A DNA stretch of 64,000 bases from Nostocoides sp. GTDB lineage: Bacteria > Actinomycetota > Actinomycetes > Actinomycetales > Dermatophilaceae. The translations under genes and the position numbers were made by a program. The DNA lies in assembly GCA_016716625.1 (NCBI GenBank), contig JADJVJ010000006.1, positions 62,001 through 126,000 on the forward strand, read 5' to 3'. Under the pieces are notes generated by a model. It made no database searches. It was given only the letters and a program-made list of their open reading frames with translations, and was not told the DNA's origin. How positions within the stretch are numbered: position 1 is the first letter of the stretch; each line of letters begins with the position of its first letter. Below, one piece after another: positions 44,553 through 52,637 of this stretch.

Positions 44553-46031
44553 GTGTCCGACTCCCCCACCAGTTTTGGCGACTTCGACATCCACCCGGAG
44601 ATCGTGGCCGCCCTGGCCGACGGCGGCATCGTCGCGCCGTTCCCCATCCAGGCGATGACCCTGCCGGTCGCCCTCTCCGGTCACGACATCATCGGCCAGG
44701 CCAAGACCGGCACCGGCAAGACCCTCGGCTTCGGCATCCCCATGCTCAACCGGGTCATCTCCCCGCTCGACGCCGAGTTCGCGACCCTGCCGTATGCCGG
44801 TAAGCCCCAGGCCCTGGCCGTGGCCCCGACCCGCGAGCTCGCGGTCCAGGTCGCCGGAGACCTCGAGCGGGCCGGCCGGCGTCGCGGCATCCGTGTCCTC
44901 ACGGTGTACGGCGGCCGCGCCTACGAGCCACAGATCGAGGCCCTGCAGCGGGGGGTCGAGGTTGTCGTGGGTACCCCCGGACGACTCATCGACCTCGCCA
45001 AGCAGGGGCACCTCGACCTCTCCCGGGCCCGCATCGTCGTGCTCGACGAGGCCGATGAGATGCTCGACCTCGGCTTCCTCCCGGACGTCGAGCGGATCCT
45101 CGCGCTCACCGCCCCGAACCGGCAGACGATGCTCTTCTCGGCGACGATGCCGGGCGCCGTCGTGGCGCTGGCTCGCCGGTACATGTCGCAGCCGACCCAC
45201 ATTCGGGCGATGTCCGAGGGCGAGGGCGACACCAGCCAGACCGTCAAGGCGACGACCCAGTTCGTCTACCGGGCGCATGCCATGGACAAGACCGAGATGC
45301 TCTCCCGCATCCTCCAGGCCCGTGACCGCGGCCTCACCATCATCTTCAGCCGGACCAAGCGGACCGCCGCCAAGGTGGCCGACGACCTCTCCGAACGCGG
45401 CTTCGCGGCCGCGGCCATCCACGGAGACCTCGGTCAGGGCGCTCGAGAGCAGGCCCTGCGAGCATTCCGCAGCGGCAAGGTCGACGTCCTCGTCGCCACC
45501 GATGTCGCGGCCCGTGGGATCGATGTCGAGAACGTCACGCACGTCGTCAACTTCCAGTGCCCGGAGGACGAGAAGACCTACGTCCACCGGATCGGCCGCA
45601 CCGGCCGGGCCGGGAACACCGGGGTGGCCGTGACCTTTGTCGACTGGGATGACCTGCACCGTTGGGCGCTCATCAACAAGGCGCTCGACCTCGGCATCCC
45701 CGACCCCCAGGAGACCTACTCCTCCTCGGACAACCTGTATGCCGACCTCGACATCCCACGCGAGGCCAAGGGCCGGCTGCCCAAAGCCCAGCAGACCCGT
45801 GCGGGTCTGGCGGCCGAGGCGATCGAGGACCTCGGCGAGACCGGCAAATCCGCCGGTCGTGGCCGCGGCGCCCGCGGTGGGTCGAGCGGACCCGGGCGCA
45901 CGAGCCGTGGCGATGGTGCGGGACGGTCGGAGGCCGGGAGCTCCGCGGCCGGTGACACCCCAAGTCGTCCGCGGCGGCAGCGCAACCGCCGCCGCACCCA
46001 GGGTGGGCGATCGGCTCCTTCGGGCAGTTGA
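44553..46031 (+). CDS. rhlE: DEAD-box RNA helicase RhlE-type
   Basis: A 492-residue helicase: AKTGTGKT (motif I), PTRELAVQV (Ia), TPGRLIDLA (Ib), VLDEADEMLDLGF (II), FSATMP (III), ATDVAARGIDVENV (V) and HRIGRTGRAG (VI). A C-terminal Arg/Gly/Ser-rich tail of about 80 residues (RGRGARGG) should bind RNA. GTG 44553 starts the protein. A TAGACT -10 at 44405-44410 implies a 5' leader of about 135 bases, as in cold-inducible helicase genes; that regulation is inference. Confidence 0.93.
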   Translation: MSDSPTSFGDFDIHPEIVAALADGGIVAPFPIQAMTLPVALSGHDIIGQAKTGTGKTLGFGIPMLNRVISPLDAEFATLPYAGKPQALAVAPTRELAVQVAGDLERAGRRRGIRVLTVYGGRAYEPQIEALQRGVEVVVGTPGRLIDLAKQGHLDLSRARIVVLDEADEMLDLGFLPDVERILALTAPNRQTMLFSATMPGAVVALARRYMSQPTHIRAMSEGEGDTSQTVKATTQFVYRAHAMDKTEMLSRILQARDRGLTIIFSRTKRTAAKVADDLSERGFAAAAIHGDLGQGAREQALRAFRSGKVDVLVATDVAARGIDVENVTHVVNFQCPEDEKTYVHRIGRTGRAGNTGVAVTFVDWDDLHRWALINKALDLGIPDPQETYSSSDNLYADLDIPREAKGRLPKAQQTRAGLAAEAIEDLGETGKSAGRGRGARGGSSGPGRTSRGDGAGRSEAGSSAAGDTPSRPRRQRNRRRTQGGRSAPSGS

Positions 46032-46141
46032 CGTCTCGCCAGGCCTGCAATAAGTGGCCGGGAGCCCCAGGGTGCGGCCACCTCATGCGTGGCCCGAGGT
46101 GGCAGAGAGGCGCCTGCGGGCCTACTGCAGGTCCGGCGGTC

Positions 46142-46685
46142 CTAACCCGCCGCGCCGTCCGGCCGCTGGAGCCGATAGAGGACGTGCCGACTGAGGGCGT
46201 GTCCAGCGGGCACGAGCGGATGGTCAAAGTCCTCGGCGGGGTCGTGGCGCATCCCGAGCCGCTCCATGACGGCGCGCGAGCGCACGTTGCCCACGCTGGT
46301 GAACGAGACGATTTCCGCCAGCCCGAGCTCGTCGAAGCCCACGGCGCACGCCACCCGGGCGGCCTCGACGGCATACCCGTGGCCCCAGGCCGAGCGGGCG
46401 AGCCGCCAGCCGACCTCGACACGGGGTGAAGACGGTCTCGAACCGTGGTGCGGCCAGCCCGGTGAACCCGAGGAACTCCCCGGTGCCGCGCAACTCCAGG
46501 GCCCAGAGCCCCCAGCCCCGCTCGGCGACCCCGGCCGCGACCCGGTCGAAAACCTCGTCAGACTCCTGACGGCTCAGCACCGCCGGAAAGTGCGCCATGA
46601 CCTCGGGGTCGGCGTTAAGGGCCGCGAACGGCGCCCGGTCCTCCTCCCGCCAGCCTCGCAGCAGCAGGCGTGCGCTCTCAGGCAC
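46142..46685 (-). pseudogene. GNAT N-acetyltransferase, frameshifted
   Basis: GTG 46685 overlaps the alcohol dehydrogenase stop. The first frame gives LLLRGWREEDRAPFAALNAD up to FETVFTPC near 46425. The second frame continues VEVGWRLARSAWGHGYAVEA, VSFTSVGNVRSRAVMERLGM and the family C-terminus, so together they form a normal RimJ-like GNAT of about 180 residues. The shift falls in CCCCGTGTCGAGG at about 46415-46425. Either a true pseudogene or an indel error. Confidence 0.82.
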
Positions 46686-47727
46686 TGATCGTGCTCGTGT
46701 CGATGACGACGCGGTAGCGCACGTCACCGGCGACGACCCGCTCCCAGGCCGCGTCCACCTCGGCCGCGGCAATGGTCTCGATCGTCGCCCCGAGACCGTG
46801 CTCGGCGCAGAAGTCGAGCATCTCCTGGGTCTGCGCCATCCCGCCGATCATCGAGCCCGCGAGGACCTTGTTCCCGCCGACGAGGGCGAACGGCTTCACC
46901 GAGTACGCCTCCGTAGGCAAACCAACGTTGACCAGCGCCCCGAGCGGCCGCAGCAGGCGCAGGTAGTCCTCGACCGGGATGTCCGCGCTCACCGTGTTGA
47001 TGATGAGGTCGAAGCTGCCACGGGCGGCGCGCATCGCCTCGGTGTCGCTGGTTGCGATGTGCTGGCTCGAGCCGAGCGCGCGGGCGTCCTCGGCCTTGGC
47101 CATGGACCGGCTCAGGGTGACCACCTGGGCGCCCATGGCCGCGGCGATCTTGACGGCCATGTGACCGAGGCCGCCGACCCCGATCACGCCGACCCGACGA
47201 CCCGGACCGGCACCCCAGCGCTTCAGCGGGCTGTAGGTAGTGATGCCGGCGCACAGCAGCGGGGCGGCCTCGTCGAGCCCGAGCGCATCGGGGATGCGCA
47301 GCACCATCCGTTCGGTGACGACGATCTCCTGGCTGTATCCGCCCATGGCCCACTCGCCGTCGTAGTTGCGCGAGTTGTACGTACCCACGGAGGGCCGAAG
47401 GCAGAACTGCTCCATGCCGTCCTTGCAGGGCTCGCATTCGGTGCACGAGTCGACGATGCAGCCCACCCCGACCCGATCGCCGACGGCATACCGGGTGACG
47501 TCCTCACCCACCTGCGTGACCCTCCCGGCGATCCTCGGCCGACGGTGATCGGGAAATGCGCCGGCCCCCACTCCCTCGCGGGCCGTGTGGATGTCCGAGT
47601 GACAGATGCCGGCATAGGCGATGGCGATGCGGACATCGTCCGGGCGCAGGTCTCGGCGTTCGATGAGGCCCTGGCGCGAGGGCCCGTCGGGGAGTGTCGA
47701 AGATGACGGCGGGGTGGTGGTCGGCAC
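46678..47727 (-). CDS. zinc-dependent alcohol dehydrogenase, damaged catalytic loop
   Basis: A 349-residue cinnamyl-alcohol-dehydrogenase-type enzyme. It has AGICHSDIHTA (catalytic Cys), the structural zinc cluster CTECEPCKDGMEQFC, LLCAGITTYSPL and the Rossmann motif GVGGLGHMAVKIAAA. Between about 47530 and 47575 the frame leaves and returns: the family's WGPAHFPxVxGHE is readable only in another frame and the GHE zinc ligand is lost in the translated frame (HRRPRIAG). GTG 47727 follows TACGCT by six bases, giving a leaderless mRNA. As written the enzyme should not bind catalytic zinc. Confidence 0.8.
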   Translation of the reverse strand: MPTTTPPSSSTLPDGPSRQGLIERRDLRPDDVRIAIAYAGICHSDIHTAREGVGAGAFPDHRRPRIAGRVTQVGEDVTRYAVGDRVGVGCIVDSCTECEPCKDGMEQFCLRPSVGTYNSRNYDGEWAMGGYSQEIVVTERMVLRIPDALGLDEAAPLLCAGITTYSPLKRWGAGPGRRVGVIGVGGLGHMAVKIAAAMGAQVVTLSRSMAKAEDARALGSSQHIATSDTEAMRAARGSFDLIINTVSADIPVEDYLRLLRPLGALVNVGLPTEAYSVKPFALVGGNKVLAGSMIGGMAQTQEMLDFCAEHGLGATIETIAAAEVDAAWERVVAGDVRYRVVIDTSTISA

Positions 47728-47739
47728 ACGCCCAGCGTA
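47728..47739 (-). promoter_or_regulatory. leaderless -10 of the alcohol dehydrogenase
   Basis: TACGCT (47739-47734) followed by six bases and GTG. It overlaps a GTATGCC word. Confidence 0.5.
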
Positions 47740-47750
47740 TGCCGTGCACC

Positions 47751-48530
47751 TCACCTGGTGCGTGCGGCCAGGATGCTCCGGGCAACCTCGCGATAGGCAG
47801 CCGCGCCCTTGGAGTTTCGTGCGGTGGCCAGGATGGAGCGGCCGAGGGCGGGGGCTTCGGCGAACCGTACGGTCTTGGGGATGGGTGGGTGCAGCACCGG
47901 GATCTTGTATCGGTGCCCGACATCGTCGAGGACCTCGCGCGCGTGGTTGCTCCGGCCGTCGTAGAGGGTGGGCAGGATGCCGACGATGGTGAGCTTCTTA
48001 TTGAGGATCTTGCGGACGTCGCTGACGGTGTCGAGGAGCTGGCCGACTCCGCGGTGGCTCAGCATTTCGCACGGCATCGGGATGATGAGGCCGTTCGCGG
48101 CGGTGAGGGCGGCGAGGGTCAGCACGCCGAGGCTGGGGGCGCAGTCGAGGAGGATGAGGTCGTAGTCGCGGCTCACCTCGTCGAGCGCGGTGCGCAGGAC
48201 GTACTCGCGGGCCGGGCGGGAGAGCAGCACCGCTTCGGCCCCGGCGAGGTCGATCGTGCTCGGGACGAGGTCGACGCCGTCGGCGGCGCGCACGATGACC
48301 TCTTCCAGGTGTGCCCCGGAGACCAGGACGTCATGGATCGAAGCCCCCACGGATTCCGGGTCGATGCCCAGGCTGAAGGTGAGGCAGGCCTGTGGGTCGA
48401 GGTCGACGAGGAGGACTCGCTGGCCGAGTTCAGCCGCGGCCGCTCCGAGGGAGGCCACCGTCGTCGTCTTGGCGACCCCGCCCTTCTGGTTCGCCACCGC
48501 GATAATCCGCGCCTGTGCTCGCTTCGCCAT
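47751..48530 (-). CDS. ParA/Soj-like P-loop ATPase
   Basis: A 259-residue MinD/ParA-family ATPase. Deviant Walker A QKGGVAKTTTVASLGAA (KGG-x-x-KT), Walker A' LVDLDPQACLTFSLG and Walker B LILLDCAPSLGVLTLAAL are present. No ParB gene is adjacent, so this is probably an orphan Soj-like protein such as the one downstream of rhlE in mycobacteria. ATG 48530 lies six bases after the reconstructed LysR stop. The continuous frame with LysR upstream is an artefact of a shift in LysR. Confidence 0.88.
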   Translation of the reverse strand: MAKRAQARIIAVANQKGGVAKTTTVASLGAAAAELGQRVLLVDLDPQACLTFSLGIDPESVGASIHDVLVSGAHLEEVIVRAADGVDLVPSTIDLAGAEAVLLSRPAREYVLRTALDEVSRDYDLILLDCAPSLGVLTLAALTAANGLIIPMPCEMLSHRGVGQLLDTVSDVRKILNKKLTIVGILPTLYDGRSNHAREVLDDVGHRYKIPVLHPPIPKTVRFAEAPALGRSILATARNSKGAAAYREVARSILAARTR

Positions 48531-48536
48531 GGTCGT

Positions 48537-49454
48537 CAGTCTCTCATCGGTTCTCGGGTCGGGGTGACAGTCCCGAGCACAAAGCGCCGGAAGCGTTCGG
48601 CCGACGGCAGCCGGCCGCCGGGGGTCAAGCCAGGCAAGGCCGATCCCGCGAGCCGCTCCGGGGTCGGTGAGCGGCAGTAGCCGGACCGTCCCGAGGGTCA
48701 ACGGCGCGGTCAGCCCCATGGCTGGCACGACGGCAACGCCGAGCCCGGCCCCGACGAACCCCCGCACGGTGGGCAGGTCGTCGACCTCGTAGGCAACCTC
48801 CGGCTCAAAGCCCGCCGCTCGGCAGAGCGCGAGCACTTGCTCGCGCATCCCACTGGGGGCCCGGCGCAGGACGAAGGCTTCGCCGTGGACGTCGGTCAGG
48901 CTCGCGCTGTCCCGGTCGGCGAGCCGGTGCCCGAGCGGCACGGCGAGCAGGAGCGGTTCGACGGCAACCTGACGCCATTGCACCCCCGGGCCGCGAACCC
49001 GATGGGTGGTGATCTCCAGATCGGCGCGCCGGGTGGCCAGCCAGCGGTCGATCTCTCCAGACTCCCCCACGGTCGTGCGCAGCAGTTCGAAGCGCACGTG
49101 CGGGTGGCCGGCAAGGAAGGCGCTCAGCAACTCAGGGACGTACCAGGTGCCCAGGCTCAGCGGGAAGGCCAGGGTCACCTCGCCGCGGTCCGGGTCGACG
49201 ACCTCGCCGACCGCGGCAAGCCCATCGTCGAGCTCGTGGATGAGATGGTCCACGTGCCGCTTGAAGGCCGCCCCGGCCGCGGTGAGTCGCAGGAGCCGAC
49301 CCGAGCGCCGGAAAAGGTCCGCGCCCACGTCACGTTCGAGGCGGGAGAGCGCCCGGGAGACGTTGGGTTGGCTCACGGCATAGATCTCGCTGACCTCGGT
49401 GACGGTGACCCCGTCGGCGACGAGTTGGAACCAGCGCAGGGCATCGGTCTCCAT
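48537..49454 (-). pseudogene. LysR family transcriptional regulator, C-terminal frameshift
   Basis: The N-terminal winged helix (LRWFQLVADGVTVTEVSEIY, SQPNVSRALSRLERDVGADL) and effector domain are intact to LAWLDPRR. One extra base in the CCCCC run near 48615-48625 then moves translation out of frame. In the other frame the normal ending LPSAERFRRFVLGTV... continues to TGA at 48539-48537, six bases before parA. With the base removed the protein is about 305 residues. Without correction LysR reads through into ParA as a 567-residue chimera. Confidence 0.85.
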
Positions 49455-49500
49455 ATCTATAACGCTAGTGCATGTTACTTATTAGTCCAATGTATTGGAC
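49455..49500 (-). promoter_or_regulatory. LysR promoter with overlapping palindromic operator
   Basis: The 16-base element at 49485-49500 is GTCCAAT-GT-ATTGGAC. Its left half, read on the minus strand, is a -35-like TTGGAC (49490-49485). It is followed by 17 bases, -10 TAGCGT (49467-49462), 7 bases and ATG. The palindrome over the -35 box fits LysR autoregulation. This is the most A/T-rich stretch nearby. Confidence 0.65.
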
Positions 49501-49524
49501 GTATCCGCGCGAGCCGGATCGACC

Positions 49525-50415
49525 TCAGGGTCGATCCGGCTCCGCCATGTCAACGCTTTCCGGCACCGGTTCGGCCTCGTCGAGGGCCGCCCAGTCCGAG
49601 TGCTCCGGCCCCGCGGCCTGCCCCTCCGGACAGTGAGCCCGGAAGTCGCACCACCCGCAGATCGGCCCGGTCACCGCGGGAAAGGCGTGTGAGGCCGCGC
49701 CGTGCTCGGCATGGTCGGCGTCGGCGAGAGCGGCGTCACCCGCGATCTGCCGGGCCTGTTCCACCTTGCGTGCGATCGACTCGCGGGTGTGCGTATGCCG
49801 GGCCACCCCACCGGAGGGGATGTGATGGAGCTCGACCCGAAGCACGGGTGAGCGCCACATCTTCCACAGCGCGGCGGCATACAGAGCCAGGGCCAGCGAG
49901 GTGCGGGCGTCATCGTCGCGCGGCGGGATGCGCGAGGTCTTGTAGTCCACGACGACGAGCTCGCCGCCCCGCTCATCGAGGCGGTCGATCCGGCCGCTGA
50001 CCCGCATTCCGCCAGTCACGAAGGAGACCGTGCGCTCGATCCCGCGTGGCTGGCTCGCCGGGTCGACCCCCCGCAGGTATGCCGTGACCGCACCGGCACT
50101 GCGCTCGCGCCACTGAAGGGACTGCGCGGCGTCCCGGAAGCCGACGGCAACCCAGTCCTCGCGGACCAGGCGGGCGCCAGCTGCCGGGGTGCGCTCGGGC
50201 AGCGGCAGGTCCCACCAATCACGCAAGGCGTTGTGCACGCTCGTCCCGACGCTGGTGTGCCCCCGCTGACTGCGCCGTGAGGGTTGTGGCCGGTCGAGGT
50301 AGGCGAAGCGGTACCGGCGGGGACAGTCGAGGAAGGCGAGCAGCCGGCTCGGACTGGCCGGATAGAGCGGCTCGGGCATCCCTTCGAAGGTGCCCTGGAC
50401 AGCCGAACCGGTCAT
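49525..50415 (-). CDS. RecB family PD-(D/E)XK nuclease with Fe-S cysteines
   Basis: A 296-residue Cas4/AddB-like exonuclease domain protein. SPSRLLAFLDCPRRYRFAYL holds the first cysteine. GRIDRLDERGGELVVVDYKT holds the D...DxK nuclease core. CGWCDFRAHC supplies the remaining three cysteines of a probable [4Fe-4S] cluster. No helicase is fused. Such stand-alone proteins are common in actinobacteria; the partner is unknown and no cas genes are nearby. Confidence 0.88.
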   Translation of the reverse strand: MTGSAVQGTFEGMPEPLYPASPSRLLAFLDCPRRYRFAYLDRPQPSRRSQRGHTSVGTSVHNALRDWWDLPLPERTPAAGARLVREDWVAVGFRDAAQSLQWRERSAGAVTAYLRGVDPASQPRGIERTVSFVTGGMRVSGRIDRLDERGGELVVVDYKTSRIPPRDDDARTSLALALYAAALWKMWRSPVLRVELHHIPSGGVARHTHTRESIARKVEQARQIAGDAALADADHAEHGAASHAFPAVTGPICGWCDFRAHCPEGQAAGPEHSDWAALDEAEPVPESVDMAEPDRP

Positions 50416-50449
50416 GGCGGCGACCCTAGCGGGGGGCCCGGACAGACCG

Positions 50450-50497
50450 TAGGCTGGGCCCGACATGATGCGCATCGCGAGACAGGTTGCACTGTGA
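50450..50497 (+). promoter_or_regulatory. promoter and 10-codon leader peptide upstream of the MTHFR gene
   Basis: TAGGCT (50450-50455) precedes ATG 50465 by 9 bases. From that ATG a short ORF reads MMRIARQVAL and its TGA (50495-50497) overlaps the GTG start of the next gene. This could couple translation of the MTHFR gene to the leader. The call rests only on layout. Confidence 0.4.
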
Positions 50498-51342
50498 GCA
50501 ACAGCTACCCCTCGAACAGGGTTCACGGCCTCTTTGCCCACGCCCGCTACGAGGTCATGCCGACGGCGAAGATCGGCGACGACGTCCTTGCCCACGTGCC
50601 ACCCACCGTCACCCTCACGGTGACGGCAGCCCAGAACAAGGGCATGGCACCCACCCTTGAACTGGCGACCCGGTTCGCCGAGTCCGGGTACCGCGTCATC
50701 CCACATCTGGCGGCCCGGATGATCCACGGGCGGAGCGAACTCGCCGAGATCGTCTCACGCCTCCAGGATGCCGGCATCGCGGGCATCTTTGTCCCGGCCG
50801 GGGACGCCACTCCCCCCGTCGGGCAGTACGCCTCGGCCCTGGACCTCCTTGTCGACCTGCGCGAGCTCGGCGCCACCTTCGACCATGTCGGGATCACCGG
50901 CTACCCCGAATCACACCCCACGATCGAGGATGACGTCACGATTCAGGCGATGTGGGACAAGCGCCTCTACGCCACCCATGTGGTCTCGAACATGACCTTC
51001 GACGCCGAGAAGCTCGGGGCCTGGGTGGAGCGGATCAGACGGCGCGGCGTGACCTTGCCGGTGCTCGTGGGGGTGCCCGGTCCGGTCGAGCGCGCCAAGC
51101 TCCTGCGGATGGCCACGACGATCGGGGTTGGCCAGTCCGTGCGCTTCCTACGGAAACAGAAGTCCGTCCTCGCCCGCATCGCCGCACCCGGGTTCAGCCC
51201 CGACCGTTTCGTGACCTGGGTAGCAGCCCTTGCCGGGGACGACAACCTCCACATCGAGGGCCTGCACGTCTTCACGTTCAACCAGGTCGAGGCCATCGAG
51301 ACGTGGCGTCAGCGCCTGTTGAACGCGACCCCGGGCGGGTGA
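50494..51342 (+). CDS. methylenetetrahydrofolate reductase family protein
   Basis: A 282-residue TIM-barrel protein of the MTHFR family. It shows HGLFAHARYEVMP (catalytic Glu region), LTVTAAQNKGMAPTLELATR, HLAARMI, IFVPAGDATPPVG, GITGYPESHP and the C-terminal HVFTFNQVEAIETWRQRLL. It is shorter than classical MetF (about 300) and lacks several textbook FAD-binding residues as far as I can judge. It therefore resembles the divergent actinobacterial MTHFR group. It would interconvert methyl-THF and methylene-THF, handling C1 units released by the demethylation cluster downstream. Confidence 0.8.
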   Translation: MSNSYPSNRVHGLFAHARYEVMPTAKIGDDVLAHVPPTVTLTVTAAQNKGMAPTLELATRFAESGYRVIPHLAARMIHGRSELAEIVSRLQDAGIAGIFVPAGDATPPVGQYASALDLLVDLRELGATFDHVGITGYPESHPTIEDDVTIQAMWDKRLYATHVVSNMTFDAEKLGAWVERIRRRGVTLPVLVGVPGPVERAKLLRMATTIGVGQSVRFLRKQKSVLARIAAPGFSPDRFVTWVAALAGDDNLHIEGLHVFTFNQVEAIETWRQRLLNATPGG

Positions 51343-51390
51343 CGGGTACTGCGATTGTCAACGGATCGACTGCTTTGTTAAGGAAATGGT

Positions 51391-51665
51391 AAAGAACGTC
51401 AGGGTTTGGTCTAGACATACGGATTCCGAAGCCAATGAGTGGATGATAGTTCCGGTGAGGGCGAAGAACCTGCCCCTCTTCCCCTCACAGCAGTACCCGT
51501 GATTCCTGCGAGGAGCACCACAACTGCATCGCCCGGGATCGGCTCCCCCTGCGCCGAGGCCCGGAAACCCTGCTGGCGATGCAGTCGCCGGCCCAGAGAC
51601 TGTGAGGGTTCTCTGAGAGCCGTGCTGACGGGCGCTGATGGTCCCCCTAGCCATCAGCGCCCGTC
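51391..51665 (+). ncRNA. structured noncoding RNA candidate with own terminator (6S-like shape)
   Basis: The 416-base gap 51343-51758 has no gene but folds strongly. CCCTCACAG (51482-51490) pairs with CTGTGAGGG (51600-51608). CTGCATCGCC (51524-51533) pairs with GGCGATGCAG (51575-51584). Inside that, CGGG and CGGC pair with GCCG and CCCG. This makes a long hairpin with a large central internal loop (33 and 15 bases), the shape of 6S RNA. A competing GTGAGGG at 51455-51461 could pair with the same CCCTCAC. A possible promoter is TTGTCA (51355) and TAAGGA (51379). Identity as 6S, riboswitch or long 3' UTR is unresolved. Confidence 0.5.
51627..51665 (+). terminator. strong terminator hairpin before the homocysteine methyltransferase gene
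   Basis: Perfect 15-base arms (51627-51641, 51651-51665) with a 9-base loop TCCCCCTAG, followed by CTGTGTTT. It ends the noncoding RNA or MTHFR transcript ahead of the next promoter. Confidence 0.88.
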
Positions 51666-51746
51666 CTGTGTTTGGCCCCCGTGCGCGTCTGCCCCGGGCC
51701 AGGCCCCAACCGGTGGACACCCGTGTGGCCCCGCGCGCAGACGACA

Positions 51747-51761
51747 TACGCTCTGCTGGTG
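51747..51761 (+). promoter_or_regulatory. leaderless -10 of the homocysteine methyltransferase gene
   Basis: TACGCT (51747-51752), six bases, GTG 51759. Same layout as the alcohol dehydrogenase promoter. Confidence 0.5.
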
Positions 51762-52637
51762 ACAAACCGCCTCGCAGCCCTCCTCGGCGACCGACCCGCG
51801 ATCCTCGATGGCGGCTACGGCTGGCTCCTTCAGGAGCGCGGGCTGCCGCCCGGCGAGGCCGCCGAGTCCTGGAACCTCACCGCACCAGATCGGGTCGCGG
51901 CCATCCATGAGGAGTACGCCCAGGCCGGCGCGAGCATCCTCACGACGAACACCTTCGGCGCCACCGAACCCCGGCTCGGTCCGCTCGGCCTGAGTGGTCA
52001 GTCGTATGTCGTGGCGCGGGCCGGCGCCACGATCGCTCGCGAGGTCGCCGACCGCCACGGGATCCTCGTCGCCGGGGATGTGGGGCCGATCGGCGAACTC
52101 CTCCAGCCCCTGGGCGTGCTCACGGCTCAGGAGGCCGTGGAGCTCTTCGCTGAGCAAATTCGTGGGCTTACCGATGGTGGTGTGCAACTCATCCTCATCG
52201 AAACCATGAGCGACCTCGCCGAGACTCGGGCCGCGATCGACGCGGCGCGCCTGGTGGCTCCGGACCTGCCGATCATCGCCACGATGTCTTTCGATACCCA
52301 CCTGCGCACCATGATGGGGGTCACCCCGACCCAAGCCGTCGAGGCTCTTGCCGAGGCTGGAGTCGACGCCGTCGGCGCTAACTGCGGGCGTGGGCCCGAG
52401 GAGATGCGCGATATCGCGACCGCGCTGGTCAGCGCTCGCCGGGACGGAATGCTGCTCGTTGCCCAGTCCAACGCCGGACTGCCCGAGCTCTCCGGGGATC
52501 GATTCGTCTACACCGTCGACCCGGCCGGTATGGCGGCGCACGCTCAGGAGCTGCGGGCCTGCGGCGTGGACGTCATCGGCGCCTGCTGCGGATCCTCCCC
52601 CGAGCACATCGCCGCCATCTCCGAGGCCCTCCGCTGA
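51759..52637 (+). CDS. homocysteine S-methyltransferase family protein
   Basis: A 292-residue TIM barrel of the betaine-homocysteine/S-methylmethionine-homocysteine methyltransferase family. It has ILDGGYGWLLQERG at the start, and the zinc-binding cysteines appear as GANCGRGP and GACCGSSPEHI. LILIETMSDLAETRAA is the usual middle motif. GTG 51759 is set by the leaderless -10. The methyl donor is not evident. Given the betaine cluster next door, glycine betaine or a methylated corrinoid/folate intermediate is plausible but inferred. Confidence 0.88.
   Translation: MTNRLAALLGDRPAILDGGYGWLLQERGLPPGEAAESWNLTAPDRVAAIHEEYAQAGASILTTNTFGATEPRLGPLGLSGQSYVVARAGATIAREVADRHGILVAGDVGPIGELLQPLGVLTAQEAVELFAEQIRGLTDGGVQLILIETMSDLAETRAAIDAARLVAPDLPIIATMSFDTHLRTMMGVTPTQAVEALAEAGVDAVGANCGRGPEEMRDIATALVSARRDGMLLVAQSNAGLPELSGDRFVYTVDPAGMAAHAQELRACGVDVIGACCGSSPEHIAAISEALR

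Noticed and set aside
46032..46141. Terminator between rhlE and the GNAT gene
   Set aside because: Only weak 6-base inverted repeats (GGCCAC/GTGGCC) were found; not enough to call.
47751..49454. A novel LysR-ParA fusion protein
   Set aside because: The true LysR ending and stop are present in the next frame, directly before a good ParA start; a one-base insertion explains the fusion.
49525..50415. Cas4-like gene indicating a CRISPR system
   Set aside because: No repeat-spacer array or other cas gene is present; stand-alone RecB-type nucleases with Fe-S cysteines are common in actinobacteria.
51382..51406. SigR/SigH-type promoter GGAAA...GTT before the noncoding RNA
   Set aside because: Spacing is one or two bases off and the motif is too short to trust.
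51440..51480. Cobalamin riboswitch (GATGA plus a B12-box-like GCGAAGAACCTGCC)
   Set aside because: The upstream part of the consensus (CCGCAACTGT and the GGTG...GGGAA elements) is absent and the box has an extra base; judged coincidental.
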